Assembly: GCF_039544005.1 (NCBI RefSeq)
Contig: NZ_BAABKV010000001.1
Coordinates: forward strand, 4,402,001 to 4,466,000
Length of the DNA stretch: 64,000 bases
DNA from: Kitasatospora paranensis
GTDB lineage: Bacteria; Actinomycetota; Actinomycetes; Streptomycetales; Streptomycetaceae
Direction: 5' to 3'
Both the position numbers and the translations under genes were made by a program. The notes under the pieces are model-generated. The model made no database searches, had not been told where the DNA came from, and was given only the letters and a program-made list of their open reading frames with translations. Below, piece after piece: positions 27,308-40,011 of the stretch; the first letter of the stretch is position 1, and each line of letters starts with the position of its first letter.

Positions 27308-28441
27308 ATGCATGTCGCGCATCTGTCGCTCGCCGACTTCCGCTCCTACGCCCGGGTCGAGGTGCCCCTCGACCCGGGCGTCACCGCGTTCGTGGGGCCC
27401 AACGGCCAGGGCAAGACCAACCTGGTCGAGGCGATCGGCTACGTCGCCACCCTGGGCAGCCACCGGGTGGCGACCGACGCCCCGCTGATCCGGCTCGGCG
27501 CCGAGCGGGCGGTCGTCCGCACCAGCGTCGTCCAGGGCACCCGCAGCACCCTGGTCGAGCTGGAGATCACCCCCGGCAAGGCGAACCGGGCCCGGATCAA
27601 CCGCTCCGACAACGTTCGGCCGCGGGACGTCCTCGGGCTGCTGCGCACCGTCCTGTTCGCACCGGAGGACCTCGCCCTGGTGAAGGGCGATCCGGGCGAG
27701 CGCCGGCGCTTCCTGGACGAGCTGCTGACCGCGCGGGCACCCCGGCTGGCCGGCGTGCGGCAGGACTACGAGCGGGTGCTCAAGCAGCGCAACGCGCTGC
27801 TGAAGACTGCCGCGTCGGCCCGCCGGGCGGGCGGCGGCAAGGGCGCCGACCTGTCCACCCTGGAGGTCTGGGACGGGCACCTGGCGCGCGCCGGCGCCGA
27901 ACTCACCGCGTTCCGGCTGCAGCTGGTGGCGGCCCTCCAACCACTGGTCGCGGAGGCCTACCGCCAACTGGCGCCGGGCGGCGGCGACACCGTGCTGGAG
28001 TACCGAAGCTCGTTCGAGGGCGAGCTCCCCACCAGCCGCGAGCAGGCCGAGGAGCAGCTGCTGGCGGCCCTGCTGGCCGTCCGCAGCCAGGAGGTCGCCC
28101 GGGGCCTGACCCTGGTCGGCCCGCACCGCGACGAACTCGTGCTGCGGCTGGGCCCGCTGCCCGCCAAGGGCTATGCGAGCCACGGGGAGTCCTGGTCGTA
28201 CGCGCTGGCGCTGCGGCTGGCCTCGTACGAGCTGCTGAAGGCGGACGGCGGGGAGCCGGTGCTGATCCTGGACGACGTGTTCGCGGAGCTGGACGCCCGC
28301 CGCCGGGACCGGCTCGCGGAGTTGGTGGCCGGCGGCGAGCAGGTGCTGGTGACGGCGGCGGTGGCCGAGGACGTGCCGAAGGCGCTGGCCGGCGTGCGGT
28401 ACGCGGTCGCGGACGGTTCGGTCACCCGACTCGACCCGTGA
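27308..28441 (+). CDS. recF: DNA replication and repair protein RecF
   Basis: 377 residues. SMC-like ATPase: Walker A VGPNGQGKTNLVEAIGYVAT (about residues 30-49), signature TLVGPHRDEL, and Walker B VLILDDVFAELDARRRDRL. It loads RecA at gaps with RecOR. The start ATG 27308 gives MHVAHLSLADFRSYARVEVP, the family N-terminus. Followed closely by the DciA gene. Confidence 0.95.
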   Translation: MHVAHLSLADFRSYARVEVPLDPGVTAFVGPNGQGKTNLVEAIGYVATLGSHRVATDAPLIRLGAERAVVRTSVVQGTRSTLVELEITPGKANRARINRSDNVRPRDVLGLLRTVLFAPEDLALVKGDPGERRRFLDELLTARAPRLAGVRQDYERVLKQRNALLKTAASARRAGGGKGADLSTLEVWDGHLARAGAELTAFRLQLVAALQPLVAEAYRQLAPGGGDTVLEYRSSFEGELPTSREQAEEQLLAALLAVRSQEVARGLTLVGPHRDELVLRLGPLPAKGYASHGESWSYALALRLASYELLKADGGEPVLILDDVFAELDARRRDRLAELVAGGEQVLVTAAVAEDVPKALAGVRYAVADGSVTRLDP

Positions 28442-28532
28442 TCTCCCCGGATTCCGTACCCTGGAGGGCTCGCCCCCGGCGTACGCCGGGCGCGGATCGG
28501 GCGCATGCACAGGCTGGGGACAAGGAGCACCG

Positions 28533-29045
28533 ATGACCGAGACCCCGGAGCCGTCGGGCGTGGATCTGGCGCGGGTCGCGCTGCGCGCGGCCAAGGAGCA
28601 GGCCCGGCAGCGCGGTGAGCAGGTCCGGGAGAAGCGCGAGGCCAAGCGGCACGGCCTGCGCAGCGGGGCGCGTGCGGACGGCCGTGACCCCGTCCCGCTG
28701 GGGGCGGCACTGAACAGGTTGATCACGGAGCGGGGTTGGGAGGCCCCGGCGGCCGTGGGCGGAGTGATGGGGCGCTGGCCGCAGATCGTCGGCCCCGACA
28801 TCGCCGCGCACTGTGTGCCGAAGACCTTCGACGAGGCCGAGGCGGTGCTGACCGTGCAGTGCGACTCGACTGCCTGGGCCACCCAACTGAGGCTCTTGGC
28901 GAGGCAGTTGGTGGCAAGGCTGAATCACGAGCTGGGGCACGGCACGGTCCGGGTGATCAAGGTGCTCGGCCCCGACGCCCCCAAGCGCGGCTACGGCCGG
29001 CTGCGGGCCCCGGGCAGCCGCGGCCCCGGGGACACCTGGGGCTGA
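28533..29045 (+). CDS. DciA-like helicase loader (DUF721)
   Basis: 170 residues. After a charged N-terminus (ALRAAKEQARQRGEQVREKR), the DUF721 core runs from about residue 55 to 145: LGAALNRLITERGWEAPAAV, WPQIVGPDIAAHC and VQCDSTAWATQLRLLARQLV. DciA proteins help load the replicative helicase DnaB in bacteria without DnaC. Its place between recF and gyrB is the standard actinobacterial one. ATG 28533 follows AAGGAG. Confidence 0.9.
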   Translation: MTETPEPSGVDLARVALRAAKEQARQRGEQVREKREAKRHGLRSGARADGRDPVPLGAALNRLITERGWEAPAAVGGVMGRWPQIVGPDIAAHCVPKTFDEAEAVLTVQCDSTAWATQLRLLARQLVARLNHELGHGTVRVIKVLGPDAPKRGYGRLRAPGSRGPGDTWG

Positions 29046-29326
29046 TCGGCCTGCGGCGACGTCACCCGGAGTGAATTCCTCCGGAACGGCTGGCGGCCCG
29101 CGTAGCGGCTCTGAGCCCCCGGCCGAGTATCGGGACATGTGTGGAGGGGATTACGGGCGGCACATCTGCCCTCAGGGGCTGCCAAACGCCCCTCTCTGTC
29201 AGTCGTACCGGTAGACTGGAAGCCAAACACAGTTGCTGCCAGCAACCGAGTCGAAACGCCGTGGTCGCAGGCCCGCCCGAGACAGGGGTGGGGGTGCGGC
29301 CCGCGCTGTGCCAGAGAGGGCGCTTC

Positions 29327-31326
<2,000 letters not shown>

Positions 31327-31382
31327 CGGGGCCCGCCCCCGCCAGTACCGTCCAGTCACGCGTGAAAGGAAACTGACCACCA

Positions 31383-33986
<2,604 letters not shown>

Positions 33987-33995
33987 CCGCACGTC

Positions 33996-34036
33996 CGGCG
34001 GCCGGCACACCCCTCACCGGGGTGCGCCGGCCGCCG
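33996..34036 (+). terminator. gyrA terminator
   Basis: Inverted repeat CGGCGGCCGGC (33996-34006) and GCCGGCCGCCG (34026-34036) with an inner CACCCC/GGGGTG stem, ten bases after the gyrA stop. Confidence 0.7.
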
Positions 34037-34123
34037 ACCGGAACCGGCACCTGGCCGGCGCCGGACGACGAACGATGACCGGGTGGCGGCGGCCGCCCGG
34101 ACGGGAACTGCGGGAGGACCAGG

Positions 34124-34855
34124 GTGAGTGGAGCCACGGGTGCTGCGGGAGGTGCCTCGGGCGGGACGCCGGGCGCCGCGCAGGGCGGAATGCCCTACGG
34201 CGGTGTGCCCCAGCCTCCGGCCGAGCACCCGGCCGCGTCCACCTCGCTGATGCCCCCGGTCGCCTCGGCCGGGCAGAGCGGCCCCGCCGCGGCCGGCCCG
34301 CCGCCCGCGGCCCCGCCGCAGCCCCCGGCGGCGCCCGGCGGCTACTCCCAGCCGACCACCTACGCCAAGGGCCAGCCCACGCCGGCCCGTGGCACCCGGG
34401 TGCCCGGCGCGGCCCAGGGCGGCGGCCAGACCGGTGGGGCCCCGCGCCGCCCGTCCGCACCCGCCGCCGGCGCGGCTGCCGGGCGGGTCCGCAAGGCCCG
34501 GCTGCGGATCGTCAAGGCCGACCCGTGGTCCGTCATGAAGGTCAGCTTCCTGCTGTCGCTGGCCGTCGGCGTGATCATCATCGTCGCGGCCGCCGTGCTC
34601 TGGATGGTCCTGGACGGCCTCGGCGTCTTCGACTCGCTGACCAGCACCCTCAAGGACGTCACCGGGTCGGACACCTCCAGCGGGTTCAACCTGATGGACT
34701 ACCTCGGCTTCGGCAACGTGATGGTCTTCACGACCCTCATTGCCGTCGTCGACGTCGTCCTGATGACTGCCCTGGCGACCCTCTCGGCCTTCATCTACAA
34801 CACCGCGGCCGGCTTCACCGGCGGCATCGAGCTCACCCTCGCCGAGGAGGACTGA
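34124..34855 (+). CDS. DUF3566 membrane protein
   Basis: 243 residues. The first 125 residues are disordered and Gly/Pro/Ala-rich. The DUF3566 domain starts at RVRKARLRIVKADPWSVMKV, followed by two membrane helices (FLLSLAVGVIIIVAAAVLWM and FTTLIAVVDVVLMTALATLS). It ends in an acidic tail (LTLAEED). This gene directly follows gyrA in nearly all actinobacteria. Function unknown, possibly in cell-wall or division. GTG 34124 is the start with GGGAGGACC upstream. Confidence 0.85.
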   Translation: MSGATGAAGGASGGTPGAAQGGMPYGGVPQPPAEHPAASTSLMPPVASAGQSGPAAAGPPPAAPPQPPAAPGGYSQPTTYAKGQPTPARGTRVPGAAQGGGQTGGAPRRPSAPAAGAAAGRVRKARLRIVKADPWSVMKVSFLLSLAVGVIIIVAAAVLWMVLDGLGVFDSLTSTLKDVTGSDTSSGFNLMDYLGFGNVMVFTTLIAVVDVVLMTALATLSAFIYNTAAGFTGGIELTLAEED

Positions 34856-34908
34856 GCCACCCCGCACGACGTTCCCTGACATTGAGTCAACTCCCGGGAA
34901 CACCAGGG

Positions 34909-34935
34909 CCCCGACAGCTGTTTCAGCGGTCGGGG
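34909..34935 (+). terminator. Terminator hairpin after DUF3566 gene
   Basis: CCCCGAC (34909-34915) and GTCGGGG (34929-34935) around a 13-base loop. Confidence 0.5.
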
Positions 34936-35065
34936 TCCGCTGCATCCGGGTGACAGCCGGGACCTGACCGGCGTGCCGGAACACCTTCCGGCCACCGGCA
35001 GGAGTTGGCTGTGCCGGTGTCCGGGAGCGGACCGGTCGGTCGTTTCGGCTGCTCGGAGGTGTGTC

Positions 35066-36441
35066 ATGGCACAGATCGCAACGGAACTGGTCAGCGCGGC
35101 CGAGGAACTGCTCGGCGCCAGGATCCCGGTCCGCATCCAGGCGTGGGACGGCAGCGTCGCCGGCCCGTCCGGCGCCCCCACCGTCGTCCTGCGCCACCGC
35201 CGGGCCCTGCGCCGGCTGCTCTGGGCGCCCGGTGAGCTCGGCCTCGCCCGCGCGTACGTCTCCGGGGACCTCGACCTGGCCCCCGACACCGACCTGTACG
35301 AGGTGCTGTCCGCGATCGGCCGCTTCGCCGAACGCCCCGACGCCCACCGGCCCGGCCTCGCCGACGCCCTGCACACCAAGGGCCGCACCGCCCTCCGCAC
35401 CGCGCTGCGGGCCGGCGTCCTCGGCCCCCAGCCCGCGCCCCCGGCGGAGGAGGTCCGGCCCCCAAGGGCCGGCTGCACAGCCGGCAGCGCGACCGCGCCG
35501 CGATCAGCCACCACTACGACGTCGGCAACGACTTCTACGGCCTGGTGCTCGGCCCCAGCATGGTCTACTCCTGCGCGTACTGGGAGCCCGGTGCGAAGAG
35601 CCTGGAGGCCGCCCAGGAGGCCAAGCTCGACCTCATCTGCCGCAAGCTGGGCCTGCGGCCCGGGCTGCGCCTGCTGGACGTCGGCTGCGGCTGGGGATCC
35701 CTGCTGCTGCACGCCGCCCGCCACTACGGCGTCACCGCGGTCGGTGTCTCCATCTCCGCCGAGCAGGTCGACCTCGCCCGCCGCCGGGTGGCCGAGGCGG
35801 GCCTGGAGGGGCGCGTGGAGGTCCGCCTGCAGGACTACCGGGAGATCCCGGACGGCCCCTTCGACGCGATCTCCAGCGTGGGCATGGCCGAGCACGTCGG
35901 GGCCGAGCAGTACCTCGCCTACGCCGGCGGGCTGTACGGCCTGCTCGCCCCCGGCGGCCGGCTGCTCAACCACCAGATCGCCCGCCGGCCCAGCCGCCCC
36001 GGCGAGCCCTACGAGCTCAGCCCGTTCATCAACCGCTACGTCTTCCCGGACGGCGAGCTCTCGCCCGTCGGCTCCACCGTCTCGCTGCTGGAGGAGGCCG
36101 GTTTCGAGGTCCGCGATGTCGAGTCGCTCCGCGAGCACTACGCGCTGACCCTGCGCGAGTGGGTGGCCAACCTGGAGGCGCACTGGCCCGAGGCGGTCGC
36201 GCAGGTCGGCCGCGGCCGTGCCCGGGTCTGGCGGCTCTACATGGCGGCGTCCGCGGTCGCCTTCGAGGAGAACCGGATCGGCATCAACCAGGTCCTCGCC
36301 GTCCGCACCCCCGAATCCGGTGCCAGCGGCCTGCCCGCCACCCGCGAGCAGTGGCTCGGCACGGGCCACCGAGCCCACGACCAGGCCGGTCCCGCCGCGG
36401 CCGCCGATACGGATTTGGGGGATCGGCGCTCGGTCCGCTAA
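35066..36441 (+). CDS. Cyclopropane-fatty-acyl-phospholipid synthase-like methyltransferase (one frame break)
   Basis: About 458 residues after repair. The N-terminal SCP2-like domain (LVSAAEELLGARIPVRIQAW) is followed by the CFA synthase start HHYDVGNDFY. The SAM motif is LLDVGCGWGSLLLHAARHYG (about residue 205), then VGVSISAEQVDLARRRV and SSVGMAEHVGAEQY with the conserved Glu. The C-terminus has RVWRLYMAASAVAFEENRIG. The frame is lost in CCCCC 35459-35463; one more C gives RPPKGRLHSRQRDRAAISHH. ATG 35066 follows GGAGG. The likely reaction is methylene or methyl transfer to unsaturated phospholipid acyl chains. Confidence 0.87.
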
Positions 36442-36457
36442 TCTTTCAGTGCGGCAA

Positions 36458-36531
36458 GGGGCTATAGCTCAGACGGTTAGAGCGCTTCCCTGATAAGGAA
36501 GAGGCCACAGGTTCAAGTCCTGTTAGCCCCA
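36458..36531 (+). tRNA. tRNA-Ile (GAT)
   Basis: 74 bases with a perfect GGGGCTA/TAGCCCC acceptor stem, anticodon loop CTGATAA (GAT) and T-arm GGTTCAAGTCC. Discriminator A at 36531; CCA is not encoded. Its 3' half is the attachment site of the mobile element, which restores the gene on integration. Confidence 0.97.
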
Positions 36532-36537
36532 CCTGCG
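36489..36537 (+). repeat. att: Left attachment site core
   Basis: 49 bases identical to 49642-49690, from the anticodon stem of tRNA-Ile to six bases past its 3' end. Confidence 0.95.
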
Positions 36538-36573
36538 AGAACGGCCCGGATGACTCGTCATCCGGGCCGTTCT
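36538..36573 (+). terminator. tRNA-Ile terminator carried by the element
   Basis: Near-perfect inverted repeat AGAACGGCCCGGATGA / TCATCCGGGCCGTTCT followed by GTTT. A diverged copy sits at 49691-49726 beyond the right att site. Confidence 0.8.
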
Positions 36574-36582
36574 GTTTGGGTG

Positions 36583-36604
36583 TTACGCCAGCGTCTTACG
36601 CCAG
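36583..36604. repeat. Putative integrase arm-type sites, left
   Basis: TTACGCCAG occurs at 36583 and again at 36596, 13 bases apart. TACGCCA repeats at 12-13 base spacing also occur near the right end (49515, 49527, 49540). Confidence 0.45.
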
Positions 36605-36659
36605 TAGCCATCAGAGTCCGCAGCAGCAGGGAAATTTCCCCATTGCCGCGTGACCAGCG

Positions 36660-37817
36660 TCACTCTCCCGGACCATTGATCGCGTCCCGGAGCTTGGCGC
36701 TCAGCTTGGCGGCGGCGGCTCGCTGGGAGTCCGTAGTGACGTGGGTGTAGATCTCCAGCGTGGTGGTGATCCGGCTGTGCCGGAGGATCTTCTGCGCATC
36801 GTTGGGGTGCACCCCGAGGTGGGCGAGCAGGCTGCCGGTGGTGTGCCGTGCGTGATGCAGCGGGATCCGTCGGATGCCGGAGCGGATCACCCGCCGCTCG
36901 AAGCTTCCCGAGAAGCCATCCGGATCGATCATGCCGCCGGTCTCGCTGGTGAAGATCAGATCCAGCTCGGTCCACCTGTCGCCAGCCTTGGCACGCTCCA
37001 TCCGCTGAAGCTGCCGCCGCTCTCCCAGCGCTTCGAGCACCAGGCGCGGGAGCGGCAGTGCACCCTTGGACGGGTCCGTCTTCAGGTCCGCGAGGACCAG
37101 ACCCACGCCCGTTCGCCGCAGCACCTGCTTGCGAGGGTGGGCCACCCCCTCCCCGAGATCGAGATCGATCCAGCGCAGGCCCAGCAGCTCACCGCGTCGC
37201 AGGCCCAGCACGATGGCCATCACGAACGCGGCGTGGAGTCGGTGGGAGCGTGTCGACCGCAGGAAGGCGACGGCTTCTGCGGACCGCCACGGGATCACCT
37301 CCTTTGCGGTGGCCTGCGGCATGTCCACCAGGGTGGCCACGTTCCGCAGCAGCAGCTCCTCCCGCATCGCCCGGTTGAGCGCGTTCCGCAACGTCTTCAT
37401 GCACTCCTGGCGGGTGGAACCGCCCACCCCCGCGCCCTGCAGCTCCTTGAAGAACTTTCGTAGGTCGGCCACACCCAGCTTGGCTAGCCGCTTCTTGCCG
37501 AGCTTGGGGCGGAGGTAGAGCCGCACCATAGTCTCGTACTTCGAGTATGTGTTCGGCCGGGCGTTCGGCTCCACGATCTCCGCGAGCCAGTAGGCCAGGA
37601 ACTCCCCCACTGTCCATGCCTTCGCCGGCGTCGGGACGCCCTTGTCCTCCAGCTCCTTCGCCTTGGCCAGCTTCTCCGCAGCCTCGTCGTAGGTCTTGCC
37701 GTACCGAGAGATGCGCTTGCGCTCGCCGTCGGTCGTGGTGACGTACACCCTCGCTTCGTAGGTGCCGTCCTTGCGCCGGGTGACGCTCCCGGCGCCGTTC
37801 GGGTTGCGCTTGGCCAT
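36660..37817 (-). CDS. int: Tyrosine recombinase/integrase
   Basis: 385 residues. Catalytic set visible: Arg207 (LRRGELLG), Lys in the beta hairpin region (DLKTDPSKG), His321/Arg324 (LHHARHTTGSLL), His347 (LRHSRITT) and Tyr357 (EIYTH). The N-terminal AP2-like arm-binding domain has GTYEARVYVTTTDGERKRIS, followed by a SAM-like core-binding domain from about residue 70. It catalyses site-specific recombination at the tRNA-Ile att site. ATG 37817 shares its A with the stop of the excisionase gene, so the two are coupled. The gene end points toward the left att site. Confidence 0.95.
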   Translation of the reverse strand: MAKRNPNGAGSVTRRKDGTYEARVYVTTTDGERKRISRYGKTYDEAAEKLAKAKELEDKGVPTPAKAWTVGEFLAYWLAEIVEPNARPNTYSKYETMVRLYLRPKLGKKRLAKLGVADLRKFFKELQGAGVGGSTRQECMKTLRNALNRAMREELLLRNVATLVDMPQATAKEVIPWRSAEAVAFLRSTRSHRLHAAFVMAIVLGLRRGELLGLRWIDLDLGEGVAHPRKQVLRRTGVGLVLADLKTDPSKGALPLPRLVLEALGERRQLQRMERAKAGDRWTELDLIFTSETGGMIDPDGFSGSFERRVIRSGIRRIPLHHARHTTGSLLAHLGVHPNDAQKILRHSRITTTLEIYTHVTTDSQRAAAAKLSAKLRDAINGPGE

Positions 37818-38011
37818 CAGGCGTTCTCCTCGATCATCTTGCGCTTGCGCATGTAGGCAGCGACGTCGGCGGCATCGAACCGGCGGGAGCGGCCGATGGT
37901 GAAGCTGGGGAGCTCCTTGGAACGGAGCAGGTCGTAGAGGGTGCTGCGGCCGATCCGAAGCGCAGCCATGACTTCCTCGGCGGTGAACGCCTCAGGGAGC
38001 GCGGTGGTCAT
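37817..38011 (-). CDS. xis: Excisionase, helix-turn-helix (AlpA/MerR-like)
   Basis: 64 residues. A single winged-helix domain: AFTAEEVMAALRIGRSTLYD then LLRSKELPSFTIGRSRRFDA, typical of HTH_17 excisionases. Ends basic (MRKRKMIEENA). It lies directly upstream of int, with which it shares one base. It should bend att DNA and favour excision. Upstream lies the symmetrical repeat region 38050-38288. Confidence 0.88.
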   Translation of the reverse strand: MTTALPEAFTAEEVMAALRIGRSTLYDLLRSKELPSFTIGRSRRFDAADVAAYMRKRKMIEENA

Positions 38012-38049
38012 TGGTGGTCCTCCAGGCGTCCGGGGGCTCCAGGGGCGCC

Positions 38050-38288
38050 GCAGAACCCGCAGAACCTGCAGAACCTCCCGGGAGGGGTTCTGAGCTGCGG
38101 GTTTTCGGCTGATCTTGGTTTCTGCAAAACCTCCGGAAACTCCGCAAAACCTCGGGCGGCCCGACGGGGCGTTCGGGGGCTCGGGGGTTTTGCTGGAGTT
38201 TCCGGAGGTTTTGCGGGCGCGACTGGCCTGCGCATCGGTGCAGGTCAGGGTGCGTGTGCGGGGGTTTTGCAGGTTCTGCAGGTTCTGC
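38050..38288. repeat. Symmetrical iteron-like array between replication gene and xis
   Basis: The 295-base gap between the DUF3987 gene and xis holds ten copies of an 8-bp unit, GCARAACC. Forward: GCAGAACC at 38050, 38059 and 38068 (9-base pitch) and GCAAAACC at 38124 and 38144. Inverted: GGTTTTGC at 38186, 38207 and 38263, GGTTCTGC at 38272 and 38281. Outer triplets and inner pairs share one centre near 38169, giving perfect overall dyad symmetry. A further partial unit (GGTTCTGAGC) is at 38086. Candidate roles are the replication origin, a repressor-binding region or the xis-int promoter control. The short ORF across it is repeat-derived and not called. Confidence 0.8.
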
Positions 38289-38306
38289 GGCGGGTTGGGG
38301 GTGGGC

Positions 38307-39884
38307 TCAGGTGCTGGGGTGGGTGACGGTGGGGTGGGTCTGGTAGCGCGGGGACGGGGGCCGGCCGCCGCGGGTGGTGCGCTTGGGCTGCTCGACCTGG
38401 CGGATCCAGCCGTGGTCTTCGAGCAGGGTCAGGGCGGGGTCGAGGTCGGTGACGGTGGGGAAGTCTGCGCGCGGGAGGGCGTTGAACAGCTCGCGGCGGC
38501 TGATGGAGTCGCGGGGGTTGGCGGCGAGCCAGGCGAGGGCGGTGCGGGCCTTGGCGAGGGCGGCATCGGAGCCCATGGCGTCGAATACGGCGAGGGCGTG
38601 CGCGGTGAAGTAGTCGCCGATCCGGCACGCCGCGGTGAGGGTGTCGGCGGTGATGGGGCGGGTCCAGCCGTCGGCGGGGTGGGTGGCGAGGTGGAGCAGG
38701 CCGGCGATGCGGCACACGGCGCCGTCGAGCTTTCCGGCCCAGGTGTCGATGTGGGCGAGCGGTCCGCCCGGCCGCAGGGCGGCTTCGGTGCGGCGCTGGT
38801 AGGCGAGCAGGGCGGCGTCGGCCTCGGGGCTGAGGGTGAGGACGGCGGGGTCGGTCCAGCCGGCCATGGCCAGGGCGAGGGTGGTCAGGGTCTGGGCGTA
38901 GGTGTCGGCGACCTGCGGGGGGATCAGGTCGGGGGTGAGGTTGCGGAACCCGACCATCGAGCGGGGCAGGGAGTACAGGAACCGGGCGAGCAGGCCGCGG
39001 TCACCGAAGCCCTTGGCCTTGGCGATGTCCCGGAACACCGACGGCTGCACCGCGAGGCCCATGGTGAGCGCGGGCGCTTCGAGGAACTGACTGTCCCGGC
39101 CCTGCCGGTTCACGCGGAGCATGTCCCCGGCGTGCCCCTTGAGAAAGACCTCCAGGTTGGGGGTGCCGGAGTAGCGGCCGGCGATGATGTCGAAGATCCC
39201 GCCCTCGGCGGAGATGACGGCCATCCGGCCGCCCTGCTCGGCCAGCAGCGTGGCCAGCCCCTCCGGGGTCACGTCGTCGGCAACGAGCTGCGGGCGGGCC
39301 GGGACCGTGGTGGTGTCGGCGGCCTGCGCCAGGTCGATGGCCTCGGCGGTCAGGGCGTCCCGCTCGTCGGGGGCGGCGTTCGCGGCCTTCGTGGCGGCCT
39401 TCTCGGCAGCAGCCCGGGCGAGCTTGGCCGTGGTCTCGGCCTCGGCCCGAACGGCGGCGTGCTGCTCGATCAGGGCCTTCTCGACGGCGAGCAGGGGCCG
39501 GGTGAGCTCGGAGACGATTGCCGACTTCCGGTTCCCGGGCGGGAGCGCCACGACGGTGAACAGGTTCACCTGCTCGCGCCACCGGCCGCGCACCGCGACC
39601 ACGGCCCGCCCTCCACAGGCTGTGGAAAGGGCGGCCAGGCCCATGCATCCGGCGAGGTCGGCGGGGGTCTGGGTCTCCTCCGCAGCCGCGGTCACCATGG
39701 CGCCGATCCAGGCAGGCAGGGCATCGGTGGGGAACGTCGGGAGGGCACGGGCCTGGCCGAGCGGGACGGGGGCGTCCCACACGTCGGCCTGCTCGGGCGG
39801 CGGTTCCATCTGGTCCCAGCCCTCGCCGAACAGGCTGGTGACGTTGCCGTACGGGGACTCGGGCGGGTTGGCGGGCATGGACAC
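38307..39884 (-). CDS. DUF3987 replication protein (helicase/primase-associated)
   Basis: 525 residues. The DUF3987 domain covers most of the protein; a P-loop-like PPGNRKSAIVSELTRPLL (about residue 95) suggests an ATPase. A long Ala/Glu-rich helical insert (EAETTAKLARAAAEKAATKA) follows, then AVISAEGGIFDIIAGRYSG and AVQPSVFRDIAKAKGFGDRG. The C-terminus has a winged-helix-like segment (SISRRELFNALPRADFPTV). GTG 39884 (followed by TCC ATG) has AAGGA at 6 bases. It lies just downstream of the prim-pol gene. Together they probably replicate the excised element. Confidence 0.82.
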   Translation of the reverse strand: MSMPANPPESPYGNVTSLFGEGWDQMEPPPEQADVWDAPVPLGQARALPTFPTDALPAWIGAMVTAAAEETQTPADLAGCMGLAALSTACGGRAVVAVRGRWREQVNLFTVVALPPGNRKSAIVSELTRPLLAVEKALIEQHAAVRAEAETTAKLARAAAEKAATKAANAAPDERDALTAEAIDLAQAADTTTVPARPQLVADDVTPEGLATLLAEQGGRMAVISAEGGIFDIIAGRYSGTPNLEVFLKGHAGDMLRVNRQGRDSQFLEAPALTMGLAVQPSVFRDIAKAKGFGDRGLLARFLYSLPRSMVGFRNLTPDLIPPQVADTYAQTLTTLALAMAGWTDPAVLTLSPEADAALLAYQRRTEAALRPGGPLAHIDTWAGKLDGAVCRIAGLLHLATHPADGWTRPITADTLTAACRIGDYFTAHALAVFDAMGSDAALAKARTALAWLAANPRDSISRRELFNALPRADFPTVTDLDPALTLLEDHGWIRQVEQPKRTTRGGRPPSPRYQTHPTVTHPST

Positions 39885-40011
39885 GGGCGTTCCTTCCGGG
39901 CAGGGGTGAAAGGCGGTCAGGCGGGCCGTGGCGGGCGTTCGCGGCGACGTGCGGGCCCGGGTGCCCCAAGGAGAAAGCTGCTTACTCCTTGGGGCACCGG
40001 CGGGCGGCGGG

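Noticed and set aside
38008..38235. Minus-strand 75-codon frame across the repeat array
   Set aside because: Its sequence (Pro, Lys, Phe-Cys repeats) is only the translation of the 8-bp repeat units, and it has no ribosome site.
38050..38288. Repeat array as a CRISPR
   Set aside because: Units are 8 bp, the pitch varies, half are inverted and there are no spacers or cas genes.
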